A DNA stretch of 34,562 bases from Oscillospiraceae bacterium (GTDB taxonomy: Bacteria; Bacillota; Clostridia; Oscillospirales; Ruminococcaceae): the NCBI GenBank assembly GCA_022791945.1, contig JAAVZY010000056.1, positions 1 to 34,562 on the forward strand. The letters are read 5' to 3'. The notes beneath the pieces were generated by a model, which searched no databases, was not told the DNA's origin, and worked only from the letters and a program-made list of their open reading frames with translations. The position numbers and the translations under genes were made by a program. Of the stretch, positions 1 to 7,671 are shown in pieces. Positions within the stretch are counted from its first letter, which is position 1. Every line of letters begins with the position of its first letter.

Positions 1-150
1 CGGATTTACCATATTGCCCAGGCGATTCCGGATGCCGCTACCATCAACGCGCCTGTGGTGATCACCATCGGCACGGGTACCGTACAGTATCCCCTGACCC
101 GGCGGAACTGCGCCCAGGTGACCGCCTGCGGCCTCCGGACAACGCCCTGA
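1..150 (+). CDS. C-terminal end of an unrecognised protein (partial)
   Basis: The open frame enters from the left edge and stops with TGA at 148-150. It gives about 49 residues containing IYHIAQAIPDAATINAPVV and ending TACGLRTTP. The composition (Ala, Thr, Val, few charges) suggests a small beta-rich protein. I do not recognise the family and assign no function. It is followed after 40 nt by a strong ribosome site and ATG at 191, so it may have been the first gene of a pair whose second member is now destroyed by a repeat. Confidence 0.55.
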   Translation, partial: RIYHIAQAIPDAATINAPVVITIGTGTVQYPLTRRNCAQVTACGLRTTP

Positions 151-175
151 ACAGCATCAACGGAACCGCTCCCGC

Positions 176-230
176 AGGAGGTGAGACTGCATGAACAACG
201 CAATGAAAATGGCTATGCTGTCCCGGTGGA
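176..230 (+). pseudogene. Gene start with perfect Shine-Dalgarno that runs into repeat copy 1
   Basis: A perfect AGGAGGTGA at 176-184 precedes an ATG at 191 with ideal spacing. Only about 12-13 codons (MNNAMKMAMLSRW) come before the sequence becomes repeat DNA at about 228; the adjoining GGATTCCCTC/GGCACAGAATA segment recurs near 18649-18670. The frame stays open through the repeat to 715, but that part is repeat-encoded and is also read in other copies in other frames. The likeliest reading is a real gene whose body was replaced or deleted at the repeat boundary. A genuine very short leader peptide is the alternative. Confidence 0.4.
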
Positions 231-533
231 AGGATTCCCTCAGAGGCACAGAATATCCCACTTGCACATACCGATCGGAAGCACCATCCCAGCCTGCGCA
301 GAACCGCTGTGCGGCGCAGGAACTCCCCCGCATACAGGAGGGAGCTTTTTTCTTTACGAAAAAAGCGTACTGCGTGAATCAGACTGCCTGCGTGGCAGGA
401 GGCCGGAAGTCTGTACAGACTCAACCCCACCCCCTTTCCGCCCTTAAAAAAGCCCTTGAAATAATGGGAATCCAAGGGGAATCCCTTCCCCTTGGCGAGT
501 GCTCGAGAGCAGAGCTCTCGAGGTCTTGCCCTT
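228..533 (+). repeat. Composite intergenic repeat, copy 1 (right half)
   Basis: This copy lacks the left half. It contains the A/T block GCTTTTTTCTTTACGAAAAA (from 344), the conserved CTGCGTGGCAG region, the palindrome AAGTCTGTACAGACT (407-421), then the right end: a CCAAGGGGAATCCC...CCCCTTGG hairpin (473-494) and a GCTCGAGAGC/GAGCTCTCGAG hairpin (about 501-522) ending AGGTCTTGCCCTT. It begins where the truncated gene at 191 loses its own sequence. Confidence 0.85.
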
Positions 534-607
534 CGACGCACGCAGAGATCCGAAACAGGCGGCGGATATCAGTTGATAAATTGATTCTGCGTCCGGGAGG
601 CAAGGTC

Positions 608-636
608 TTGCATATCCGGAAAAAATCTGATAAAAT
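608..636 (+). promoter_or_regulatory. Sigma-A-type promoter for the DUF1934-argS leader
   Basis: TTGCAT (608-613) and TAAAAT (631-636) are separated by exactly 17 nt. Transcription would start near 643, giving a leader of about 135 nt before the DUF1934 gene at 778. The promoter lies just outside repeat copy 1. Confidence 0.6.
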
Positions 637-650
637 GGAGGAAAGAGAGT

Positions 651-713
651 CCATTTCTTCGGGAATGGCCTTGCAGGATTGGATCGCCGAAAGCCCCTCA
701 AGGGGGCTTTTTT
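651..713 (+). terminator. Leader hairpin plus intrinsic terminator (attenuator or small RNA end)
   Basis: A UUCG-capped hairpin (CCATTTC 651-657, GGAATGG 662-668) is followed by a terminator: AAAGCCCC (690-697), loop TCAA, GGGG-CTTTTTT up to 713. It sits between the promoter at 608-636 and the gene at 778. It would therefore either attenuate the DUF1934-argS transcript or end a small RNA of about 70 nt. I looked for T-box hallmarks because argS follows, and found none before the terminator. Confidence 0.6.
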
Positions 714-777
714 AGTGAGGACTGCCGCTGTGGTACTGCCCTAAGAGGCAGGAGCCCTCCTCGAAAGGAAATCTGTC

Positions 778-1212
778 ATGAAAAAAGATGTCTATATCTC
801 CATCCGGGGAATCCAGGCCATTGACGGTGATCGGGACGTGACCGAGCTGTTCACGCAAGGCCGCTTCTACCGACGCAACAACAGCTACTACATCACCTAT
901 GACGAAAGCGAAGCCACCGGCTATGAGGGCAGCAAAACCACCCTCAAGGTGGAGGGGAGCCGGAAGGTCACCCTCACCCGCAGCGGCGCTGTCCGCTCCC
1001 ACCTGATCGTGGAGGCCGGGGAACGGAACATCGGTCACTATGGCACTGCCGGCGGGGAACTGATCATCGGCGTCAACACCCGCCTGATCCGCTCCTCCCT
1101 GACCGACGCGGGCGGGGATCTCCGCTTTTCCTACTCCCTGGACGTGAATTCCAGCTTGGTCAGCGAGAACGAGGTCTATGTCAACGTAAAGGAATGCGAA
1201 ACGCCCTCCTGA
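778..1212 (+). CDS. DUF1934 (YwiB-type) small beta-barrel protein
   Basis: The product has 144 residues, the normal size for DUF1934/YwiB. It opens MKKDVYISIRGIQ and shows the family pattern of alternating beta strands: YYITYDESEATGYEG near residue 37, a KVTLTRSG strand, then IGVNTRLI and a C-terminal LRFSYSLDVN. The family is a calycin-like barrel of unknown biochemical role that is very often encoded directly before argS, as here with a 32-nt gap. The ATG follows a good AAAGGAAA site. No signal peptide or membrane segment is seen, so it is cytoplasmic. Family assignment is firm; function is unknown. Confidence 0.88.
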   Translation: MKKDVYISIRGIQAIDGDRDVTELFTQGRFYRRNNSYYITYDESEATGYEGSKTTLKVEGSRKVTLTRSGAVRSHLIVEAGERNIGHYGTAGGELIIGVNTRLIRSSLTDAGGDLRFSYSLDVNSSLVSENEVYVNVKECETPS

Positions 1213-1244
1213 CGGAAGGGCTTACAGAAAGGAATGCTTGCAGC

Positions 1245-2933
1245 ATGATCAATCCCATCCAGGACGCAAAAGCCCAGCTTCACGAGGTCATCCTGGCTGC
1301 TGCCGGACGGGCGGTTGCCTCCGGCGCTCTGGCGGCGGAGCCTATCCCCGCCTTCACCATCGAAATCCCCGCAGATCCCAGGAACGGCGACTTTGCCTCC
1401 AATGCCGCCATGGTTTCCGCCAGGGCCTTCCGCATGCCCCCCAGAAAGATCGCCGAGATCATCGCCGGGGAGCTGGTTCTGGAGGGAACCTGGTTTGACC
1501 GGGCTGAGGTGGCCGGCCCCGGCTTCCTGAACTTCTTCCTGAGCCGGGATTGGTTCAGCCAGGTGCTCCGCGCCGTCGAGGAACGGGGCAGGGACTACGG
1601 CCGCACCCTCACCGGCGGCGGAAAGCGGGTGCTGGTGGAATTCGTCTCCGCAAACCCCACCGGCCCCATGCACATCGGCAACGCCCGGGGCGGCGCCATC
1701 GGCGACGGAATCGCCTCCGTCCTGGACTGGGCCGGCTATCAGGTAGAGCGGGAGTTCTACGTAAACGACGCGGGCAACCAGATCAACAAGTTTGCCGTCT
1801 CCCTGGAGGCCCGCTATCTTCAGCTGTACGATCCCGCTGTGGAAATGCCGGAGGGTGCCTATCTGGGCGGGGACATCACCGCCCACGCCCAGGCATTCGC
1901 CAAGCTCCATGGGGACAAATACTGCGCCGCCTCCCCGGAGGAGCGGCAGAAGGCCCTGGTGGACTACGCCCTCCCCATAAACATCCGGGGGCTGGAGGAG
2001 GATCTGCTGAAATACCGGATCTCCTATGACAACTGGTTCCGGGAATCCACCCTCCACCAGAACGGCCAGGTAGAACGGGTTGTGGAAATGCTGAAGGAAA
2101 AGGGCAGCACCTATGAGTCAGAGGGAGCCCTTTGGTTCCGGGCCACGGACTTCGGCGCTCCACAGGATTTTGTCCTGGTGCGGCAGAACGGGGTGCCCAC
2201 CTATGTAGTGCCGGATATTGCCTATCACTATAACAAGCTGGTGACCAGAGGCTTTGACAAGGCGATCAATGTGCTGGGCGCGGATCACCACGGCTATGTT
2301 CCCCGGCTGAAGGCCGCCCTTCAGGCGCTGGGAATCGACCCGGACAAGCTGGACGTCGTCATGATGCAGATGGTGAATCTGGTGCGGGACGGCGAGGTCA
2401 TCAAGGCCAGCAAGCGCAGCGGCAAGGCCATCACGCTGGTGACCCTGCTGGAGGAGGTGCCCATCGACGCGGCGCGGTTCTTCTTCAATATGCGGGAAGC
2501 AAGCTCTCAGTTTGACTTTGACCTGGATTTGGCCGTGGAGGAAAGCGCTCAGAATCCCGTTTACTACGTGCAGTACGCCCATGCCCGGATCTGCAGCATC
2601 CTGCGGAACCTTGCCGGGGAGGGAATCGCCCCCCGGCCTGCTGCGGAGTGCGACCTGTCCCGGCTGGAGGCTCCGGAGGAGACTGCGCTGATCCGCTTCC
2701 TGGCGGCGCTCCCCCAGGAGATCGACAATGCGGCCAGGGATTACGAGCCCTTCCGGCTCACCCGCTACGCCATGGATTTGGCGAACCTGTTCCACAGGTT
2801 TTATACCGCCTGCCGGGTCAAGGGAGAGGAGGAGGCTCTGCTCTATGCCCGCCTGGCCCTCTGCATGGCCGCCCGCACCGCTTTGGAAAACGTGCTGAGC
2901 CTCCTGAAAATCACCGCCCCCGAATCCATGTAA
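1245..2933 (+). CDS. argS: Arginyl-tRNA synthetase
   Basis: This class I aminoacyl-tRNA synthetase charges tRNA-Arg with arginine in the cytoplasm. The protein has 562 residues, as expected. An N-terminal Add-1 domain (about 1-110) precedes the Rossmann catalytic domain. Its HIGH-type motif is HIGN at residues 143-146 in SANPTGPMHIGNARGG, and the KMSKS-equivalent loop is VIKASKRSGKAI. The C-terminal DALR anticodon-binding domain contains YVQYAHARICSIL. The ATG at 1245 (MINPIQDAKAQ) is preferred over an in-frame ATG at 1194, which would overlap the DUF1934 gene. AGAAAGGA lies about 11 nt upstream. It is probably cotranscribed with the DUF1934 gene. Confidence 0.97.
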   Translation: MINPIQDAKAQLHEVILAAAGRAVASGALAAEPIPAFTIEIPADPRNGDFASNAAMVSARAFRMPPRKIAEIIAGELVLEGTWFDRAEVAGPGFLNFFLSRDWFSQVLRAVEERGRDYGRTLTGGGKRVLVEFVSANPTGPMHIGNARGGAIGDGIASVLDWAGYQVEREFYVNDAGNQINKFAVSLEARYLQLYDPAVEMPEGAYLGGDITAHAQAFAKLHGDKYCAASPEERQKALVDYALPINIRGLEEDLLKYRISYDNWFRESTLHQNGQVERVVEMLKEKGSTYESEGALWFRATDFGAPQDFVLVRQNGVPTYVVPDIAYHYNKLVTRGFDKAINVLGADHHGYVPRLKAALQALGIDPDKLDVVMMQMVNLVRDGEVIKASKRSGKAITLVTLLEEVPIDAARFFFNMREASSQFDFDLDLAVEESAQNPVYYVQYAHARICSILRNLAGEGIAPRPAAECDLSRLEAPEETALIRFLAALPQEIDNAARDYEPFRLTRYAMDLANLFHRFYTACRVKGEEEALLYARLALCMAARTALENVLSLLKITAPESM

Positions 2934-2962
2934 AATCGCCCGACATCCTGCGGAGGGGGAGG

Positions 2963-3585
2963 GGCAAGGCCGCGAGACGCTGTCTCGCGTCTCTGCGCTG
3001 CGCCGCTAGCGGCGCAGCGGGGAAGGGATTCCCCTTGGATTCCCGTCTTTTTGGGGTTATGGGGGTGTGGGATTTCAGTTCCTGCCTCGCTGGCACTCCC
3101 CGCAGGGTCGATCGCCCGCCTACCCATTTTTTCGTAAAGAAAAAATTCAGCTCCATAGGCGGCGCAGAAACTGCGACGCAGAGAGTTTCGAGCGTGCTCT
3201 GTTACGCTCATACTTTCCTACGGAAGGGGAACGCTGTACAACGCACAAAATCCCTTCTCCGCAGAGCCTGTGAGCGTGGCAATATTACGCTTGAGACTTT
3301 CTGGGGCGCAGGAAGTACCCCATCCCCACAAAGGAGCTTTTTTCTTTACGAAAAAAGCGTACCGCGTGAATGAGACTGACTGCGTGGCAGGAGGCCGGAA
3401 GTCTGTACAGACTTGACCCCACCCCTTTTTCCGCCCTTAATAAGCCCTTAAAATAATGGGATTCCAAAGGGACGCGTCCCCGATGCGCCGCAAGCGGCGC
3501 ATCTCAGAATTCGGCGGAGCCGAATTCCTAGGTGCGTCGTGAAACGACGCACCGCAGAGCGCGAGAGCAGAGCTCTTGCGGCCTT
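2963..3585 (+). repeat. Composite intergenic repeat, copy 2 (full length, with three-hairpin cassette)
   Basis: Nearly the whole gap between argS and the gene at 3644 is one full copy. It has a left end GGCAAGGCCGCGAGAC with two hairpins, the A/T block TTTTTTCGTAAAGAAAAAA (from 3127), its reverse complement (from 3338), the palindrome AAGTCTGTACAGACTT (3399-3414), and a right end that pairs with the left end. A cassette of three hairpins (3482-3553) is inserted in the right end between the GGGACGCGTCCCC hairpin and the GCGCGAGAGC arm. Confidence 0.9.
3482..3553 (+). repeat. Three-hairpin cassette (forward)
   Basis: Three perfect hairpins lie head to tail: GATGCGCCGC/GCGGCGCATC (3482-3503, loop AA), GAATTCGGC/GCCGAATTC (3507-3527, loop GGA) and GGTGCGTCGT/ACGACGCACC (3531-3553, loop GAA). 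The same cassette appears at 23923-23994 and, inverted, at 25054-25125. The third hairpin alone is recognisable at 34347-34377. Differences between copies are compensatory. Confidence 0.85.
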
Positions 3586-3643
3586 TGCGCAGAGACTCCA
3601 TCAGAGCCCCATTCAAAAAATACAGCAAGGAAGGCAGCGAACT

Positions 3644-4834
3644 ATGGAAAGAACAGTAGGAACCATCGTGCGCGGGATTCGCGCACCCATCATCCGTCAG
3701 GGAGACGATCTGGTGCAGATTGTGGCAGATTCTGTCCTGAACGCCCAGAAGGCCGAGGGCTTCGCTCCCCAGGAGCGGGACGTGGTCGCCATTACGGAGG
3801 CCGTGGTCGCCCGGGCCCAGGGGAACTACGCGTCCATAGAGCATATCGCCGCCGATATGGACGAAAAATTCGGGGATGACACCGTGGGCGTCATCTTCCC
3901 CATCCTCAGCCGGAACCGGTTTGCCATCTGCCTCCGGGGCATCGCCAAGGGCCGGAAGAAGATCGTCCTGATGCTCTCCTATCCCTCCGACGAGGTGGGG
4001 AATCATCTGGTCAGCCAGGATCTTCTGGATGAAAAGGGAGTCAATCCCTATACCGACGTGCTCACTGAGCAGAAATACCGGGAGCTGTTCGGCGTGGTGC
4101 TCCACCCCTTCACCGGCGTGGACTACGTTTCCTATTATAAGAACCTGATCACCGAAATGGGCGCAGAGGTGGAGATTGTCTTCTCCAACAACTGCCGCAC
4201 CATTCTGGATTATACCCGCAGCGTGCTCACCTGCGACATTCACACCCGCCAGCGCACTAAACGGATCCTCTCCGCGGCGGGAGCCAAGGTCTACGGTCTG
4301 GACGATATCCTGAAGGCTCCGGTCAACGGCAGCGGCTTCAACGAGCAGTACGGCCTGCTGGGCTCCAACAAGGCCACGGAGGAAACCGTCAAGCTGTTCC
4401 CCAGGAACTGCACTCCTTTTGTGGAGGCCGTCCAGCAGAAGCTCCTGGAGGCCACCGGCAAGACCATCGAAGTGATGGTCTACGGCGACGGCGCTTTCCG
4501 GGATCCGGTGGGCAAGATCTGGGAGCTGGCGGATCCGGTGGTATCCCCGGCCTACACCAAGGGCCTGGAGGGCACCCCCAATGAAATCAAGCTGAAATAT
4601 CTGGCGGACAATCAGTTTGCCAGCCTCTCCGGGGACGCCCTGAAGGAGGCTGTCTCAGACTATATCCGGGAGAAAAAGGCCGGCTCCTCTGAGGGCCGGA
4701 TGGAATCCCAGGGCACCACGCCCCGGCGGCTGACGGATCTCATCGGTTCCCTGTGCGATCTGACCTCCGGCAGCGGCGATAAGGGCACGCCGATTGTGTA
4801 TATCCAAAACTATTTTGACAATTACGCAAAATAG
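3644..4834 (+). CDS. F420-0:gamma-glutamyl ligase-like (CofE-family) protein
   Basis: The protein has 396 residues and resembles the PF01996/COG1478 family. The N-terminal stretch reads GTIVRGIRAPIIRQGDDLVQ, then the characteristic ERDVVAITEAVVARAQGN. In archaea and mycobacteria CofE adds glutamates to coenzyme F420-0. This protein is much longer than CofE (about 250 residues), and no other F420 gene is visible, so the substrate here is unknown and F420 itself is doubtful. Later segments (VFSNNCRTILDYTRSVLTCD, VMVYGDGAFRDPVGKIWELA) are typical of the long bacterial branch as far as I recall. The ATG at 3644 has AAGGAAGG about 9 nt upstream. An in-frame upstream ATG at 3539 lies inside the repeat cassette and was rejected. 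Confidence 0.8.
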   Translation: MERTVGTIVRGIRAPIIRQGDDLVQIVADSVLNAQKAEGFAPQERDVVAITEAVVARAQGNYASIEHIAADMDEKFGDDTVGVIFPILSRNRFAICLRGIAKGRKKIVLMLSYPSDEVGNHLVSQDLLDEKGVNPYTDVLTEQKYRELFGVVLHPFTGVDYVSYYKNLITEMGAEVEIVFSNNCRTILDYTRSVLTCDIHTRQRTKRILSAAGAKVYGLDDILKAPVNGSGFNEQYGLLGSNKATEETVKLFPRNCTPFVEAVQQKLLEATGKTIEVMVYGDGAFRDPVGKIWELADPVVSPAYTKGLEGTPNEIKLKYLADNQFASLSGDALKEAVSDYIREKKAGSSEGRMESQGTTPRRLTDLIGSLCDLTSGSGDKGTPIVYIQNYFDNYAK

Positions 4835-4892
4835 TGAAAAGGCTGTCGGACGCTGTATAGAAATCGCTGCAAATGTGTAATACAGAGGGTTG

Positions 4893-5015
4893 TTTTCCAC
4901 ACTTTCCACCGCCCGGATGTTGAAAACGTGGAAAACCCAGTGGAAACTGCCCCTGTTTTTCACAATTTCGGTGGAATACCCGGTGGAAAAAGTTGAAAAC
5001 CCGGTGAATTCCAGT
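4893..5015. promoter_or_regulatory. Cluster of GTGGAAA / TTTCCAC motifs in a gene-free gap
   Basis: The gap 4835-5136 carries no gene. It holds TTTTCCACA (4893-4901) and CTTTCCACC (4902-4910), then on the opposite strand CGTGGAAAAC (4927-4936), AGTGGAAAC (4939-4947), GGTGGAAT (4970-4977) and GGTGGAAAAA (4982-4991), plus looser variants (GTTGAAAACCCGG, to about 5004). TTTTCCACA is one mismatch from the DnaA box TTATCCACA. The clustering is clear; the protein that binds it is not. Confidence 0.4.
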
Positions 5016-5136
5016 TTCTTCTATGCATAAAATACGAATTGTAAAATTCATGTGATTTCTGTGAACGAAGTGTGTGCGCGACGCCGCGCCTCAGTCCGGC
5101 CCTTCGTCTGCGCAGAGCTCCCCAAACCTCTCCCAA

Positions 5137-5178
5137 GCGAAAAAGGCGCTGCGGAATGTTTCCGCGGCGCTTTTTTCG
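5137..5178. terminator. Bidirectional intrinsic terminator between convergent genes
   Basis: GCGAAAAAGGCGCTGCGGAA pairs with TTCCGCGGCGCTTTTTTCGC around a TGT loop, with a T run on both strands. It lies 22 nt past the stop of the minus-strand PF06541 gene and also closes the plus-strand region from 3644. Confidence 0.8.
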
Positions 5179-5200
5179 CCTCCGCCGGTTTGGCGGAACG

Positions 5201-5644
5201 TTATCTGTAATTGTATGATGAAGGCAGCCTGTTGCTCAGGTGCCGGGAGGCTGGCGAAAGGGCAAACCGCTGACGGAGCTTTCCGCTGAGCCAGCAGAGG
5301 GGCATGGAGAGCACAAACCAATAGGCCGAATACCGCAGGCACACCTGCCCCAGGAGATTAAAGCGAAGCTGGGAATAATCCCACACGTCCCAATGCAGCA
5401 GGCGATTGACCACACAGCCTACCAGGAATTCCGCTCCGGTGATGACAGCGGAACCCATCAGTCCCCGCTGGATCAGCGGGCGGTTCCGGCAGCGGCTGTC
5501 CATATAATAGATCGCTGTAAAGCATACGCCGCCGGTGAGAGACATACTCCAATGGGTGAAGCCCCGCCAGAGAAGCTCTATCAGGCTGTAGCCCAGCGCG
5601 CCGATGAGAAACAGCCTGGAAACGATTTTCAGCTGAGCCTTCAC
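5201..5644 (-). CDS. PF06541-family (putative ABC-transporter type IV) membrane protein
   Basis: This small integral membrane protein has 147 residues and about four hydrophobic segments: LFLIGALGYSLIELLW, LTGGVCFTAIYYM, LMGSAVITGAEFLVGCVVNR and YSAYWFVLSMPLCWL. The conserved centre, with a Glu in the third segment followed by N, WDVWDYSQLRFNLLGQVCL, is the signature of the CmpB/PF06541 family common in Clostridia. Its molecular role is not established. The start is a GTG at 5644-5642 with GGAAAGGCGG just upstream. It stands alone on the minus strand and ends before the bidirectional terminator at 5137-5178. Confidence 0.8.
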   Translation of the reverse strand: MKAQLKIVSRLFLIGALGYSLIELLWRGFTHWSMSLTGGVCFTAIYYMDSRCRNRPLIQRGLMGSAVITGAEFLVGCVVNRLLHWDVWDYSQLRFNLLGQVCLRYSAYWFVLSMPLCWLSGKLRQRFALSPASRHLSNRLPSSYNYR

Positions 5645-5692
5645 GTTTCCGCCTTTCCGGACGGCTCCGCCGTCCTGCGTCTCCTCCCCCGG

Positions 5693-5731
5693 AAAGAATC
5701 AAATTCGATTCTTTTCGGGTGTGTGACTATA
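5693..5731 (-). promoter_or_regulatory. -10 element and AAAGAATC/GATTCTTT inverted repeat upstream of the PF06541 gene
   Basis: On the minus strand TATAGT (5731-5726) is a candidate -10 with no convincing -35. Just downstream of the presumed start is an inverted repeat AAAGAATC-6-GATTCTTT (5693-5714). Its position fits an operator or a leader hairpin. No cognate regulator is identified. Confidence 0.35.
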
Positions 5732-5828
5732 GTGTGCGTCCGGTGCGGGAAATCATGCAGGAAATCCACTGGAAATACTTTGCTTGACCGCTTGTTTGTT
5801 AAAATTTGGAAACTTTGTTCGTGAGAGG

Positions 5829-6409
5829 GGAAGGCCGCGAGACGCCGTCTCGCGCTCTGCCAAGGGGATTAAATCCCCTTGGAACCCGTAAATTTTAGGG
5901 GGTGGGGTGGGGACGGGCGCTTGCGCCCGCCCCCCTGCCTCGCTGGTACTTTTCGCAGAGAGGATCGCCCGCCTACCCATTTTTTCGTAAAGAAAAAATT
6001 CAGCTCCATAGGCGGCGCAGACAGTACGACGCAGAAAGTTTCGAGCGTGTTCTGCTGCGCTCATGCTTTCTGCAAGGCGAAGCGCTGTGCTACGCACGGA
6101 ATCCCTCAGTCAGGGCTACCGCCTGACGGCGGCATCCCTGCCATGCCCCCGACGCTCCTTTGGAACGTCTCACAAGGGGGCCGAGCCAACTTTCTGCGCC
6201 GCAGGAAGTACCCCGCACACAGAAAGGAGCTTTTTTCTTTACGAAAAAAGCGTACTGCGGGAATCAGACTATCTGCGTGGCAGAAAGCCGGAAGTCTCTA
6301 CAGACTCAACCCCAACCCCTTTCGCCCTTAAAAAAGCCCTTAAAAATAATGGGAATCCAAGGGGAATCCCTTCCCCTTGGCAGAGCGCGAGACAGCGTCT
6401 CGCGGCCTT
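5829..6409 (+). repeat. Composite intergenic repeat, copy 3 (full length, best type copy)
   Basis: This is the clearest complete copy, about 580 bp. Its terminal 54 bp are inverted repeats of each other with few mismatches: AAGGCCGCGAGACGCC...CCAAGGGGATTAAATCCCC at the left, and CCAAGGGGAATCCCTTCCCC...CGCGGCCTT at the right. Inside are the A/T block at about 5979-5998, its inverse at 6230-6250, and a degenerate palindrome AAGTCTCTACAGACT near 6291-6305. No target duplication is obvious. Confidence 0.9.
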
Positions 6410-6499
6410 CCGTCCAGCACAGCCCCTGCTGGGGACTGAGAAAGATCCCTTCGGTCTGTGAATTCATAATTTGTTCATGTTTCGGCTGGGAAACTGTGC

Positions 6500-6537
6500 T
6501 ATAGTAGAAAGGCAGGATCTGTTTTCATGCCTGCCTT
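6500..6537 (+). promoter_or_regulatory. -10 element and AAGGCAGG/CCTGCCTT operator-like repeat before the ROK gene
   Basis: TGTGCTATAGT places a candidate -10 at 6500-6505. Immediately after it is a perfect inverted repeat AAGGCAGG (6509-6516) and CCTGCCTT (6530-6537), with centres 21 bp apart, about two helical turns. Its position between promoter and a regulator gene suggests autoregulation by that regulator. It could instead be a leader hairpin. Confidence 0.45.
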
Positions 6538-6576
6538 GACTTGGATCCGACCTGGGGACTATTTGGAGGACGACAG

Positions 6577-7617
6577 ATGGACAGCGGCTTTTCAATCCGG
6601 AACGAAGCAAAACGAACGGGCCGGCTGGAAATCCTCAATTACCTGCGGGCACGGGGCGCCAGCCCCAGAATGGATATGATCCGGCAGCTCCCTCTGCCAA
6701 AGGGCGCGGTGGCTCTTCTGGTCAGCGAGCTCCTTCAGGAGGGCATCCTCACCGAGCGGGGCGAGCTCCCCGCCGAAGGACGGCCCGCCCGCCGGGGACG
6801 CCGGAGCTCGCTGCTGGACATCAACGAGAACTGCCGCCTTGCCTTTGGGGTTGTCATGGAGGGAGACGCGCTCTACCTGGGCCTGACCAACCTGAAAGGG
6901 GACGTTCTGGAGCGGGCGGAGGTCCCCCTGAAGCAGCCGGGCTATCGTGAGATTCTGGAGCAGATTGTGGAACAGCTCCACGCGCTGATCCGCAATGGCT
7001 GTATTCCGCCGGAACAGCTTCTGGGCGCCGGAATCTGCGTCAGCTGCAGCGCCGCCGGATATCTGGAGGGCCCCGCCGGGGGAGATAAGCTGCTCCGGCT
7101 CCGAAGGGACTTGTCCCACGCCCTCACCATGCCCGTATTCACCGGCACCACCATTGCGGGAGCAATCAGCGCCCAGCGGCTCTTTTCCCAGAGCCGGGAG
7201 GAAAATCTGCTGATGCTCCGTTACGGCCGTCAAATCGAGGCCGCCCTCCTGATCAGCGGGCGGCTGTACCGGGGCGCGTCCGGGCGGGCTGGGGGATTCC
7301 CCGCTATGCAGGAGCTGCCCGACGGCCGCACCAGCTATCAGGCCGCCGAACGCCTGGAGGGTACCCGGGACGGCACCAACCAGGCGCTGAATGAAAAGCT
7401 GGCCAGGGATCTGGAGCTGTGCTGCCTGACCCTGGATCCGGAGGCTGTCTACGGCTTTGGCAGCTACTTTGAAACAGAGTCCGCCCTGAAGGAGATCAGC
7501 CGGATCCTTTCCGAACGGCGGCTGCCGCCCTTCCGCCCCTGCCGGGTTACGGAGGACACCCTGTTTCTGGCAGGCTGCGCTTCAGCGGTGGAGCACTGCT
7601 TTTACGCGGCCTCCTGA
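6577..7617 (+). CDS. ROK-family-like transcriptional regulator
   Basis: The protein has 346 residues. An N-terminal winged helix-turn-helix (about 8-65, GRLEILNYLRARGASPRMDM) precedes a basic linker RPARRGRRSSLLDINENCRL and a ROK-type sugar-kinase fold (GVVMEGDALYLGLTNLKGDVL, GAGICVSCSAAG). NagC/XylR-type ROK regulators respond to sugars. The usual zinc motif CxCGxxGC and the ExGH catalytic segment are not present where expected after GASGRAGGFPAMQ, so it is probably a degenerate, non-enzymatic member. The ATG at 6577 follows a GGAGG. An in-frame ATG at 6541 lacks a ribosome site. It ends 54 nt before atpI. Confidence 0.75.
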   Translation: MDSGFSIRNEAKRTGRLEILNYLRARGASPRMDMIRQLPLPKGAVALLVSELLQEGILTERGELPAEGRPARRGRRSSLLDINENCRLAFGVVMEGDALYLGLTNLKGDVLERAEVPLKQPGYREILEQIVEQLHALIRNGCIPPEQLLGAGICVSCSAAGYLEGPAGGDKLLRLRRDLSHALTMPVFTGTTIAGAISAQRLFSQSREENLLMLRYGRQIEAALLISGRLYRGASGRAGGFPAMQELPDGRTSYQAAERLEGTRDGTNQALNEKLARDLELCCLTLDPEAVYGFGSYFETESALKEISRILSERRLPPFRPCRVTEDTLFLAGCASAVEHCFYAAS

Positions 7618-7671
7618 GAGCTTGTTCAGGCTCTGACAGGCCGGGGTATCCCAAAGGAGGGCCGTTGGCGC

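Noticed and set aside
191-715. 174-codon open frame from a perfect ribosome site
   Set aside because: Only the first 12-13 codons are unique; the rest is repeat copy 1 plus the leader and terminator. Treated as a gene remnant.
600-777. T-box leader for argS
   Set aside because: No specifier loop or T-box sequence (AGGGTGGNACCGCG type) precedes the terminator; a weak TGTGGTACTGCCC after it is misplaced.
3539-3643. Upstream start for the F420-ligase-like gene
   Set aside because: The added residues are encoded by the three-hairpin cassette and repeat end; the ATG at 3644 has its own ribosome site.
4893-5015. Chromosomal replication origin
   Set aside because: No dnaA or dnaN nearby and only one near-consensus DnaA box; kept only as an unexplained motif cluster.
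5879-6331. Long open frames within repeat copies (also near 3067, 15091, 18087, 25263)
   Set aside because: They follow the repeat, change frame between copies and have no consistent start or ribosome site.
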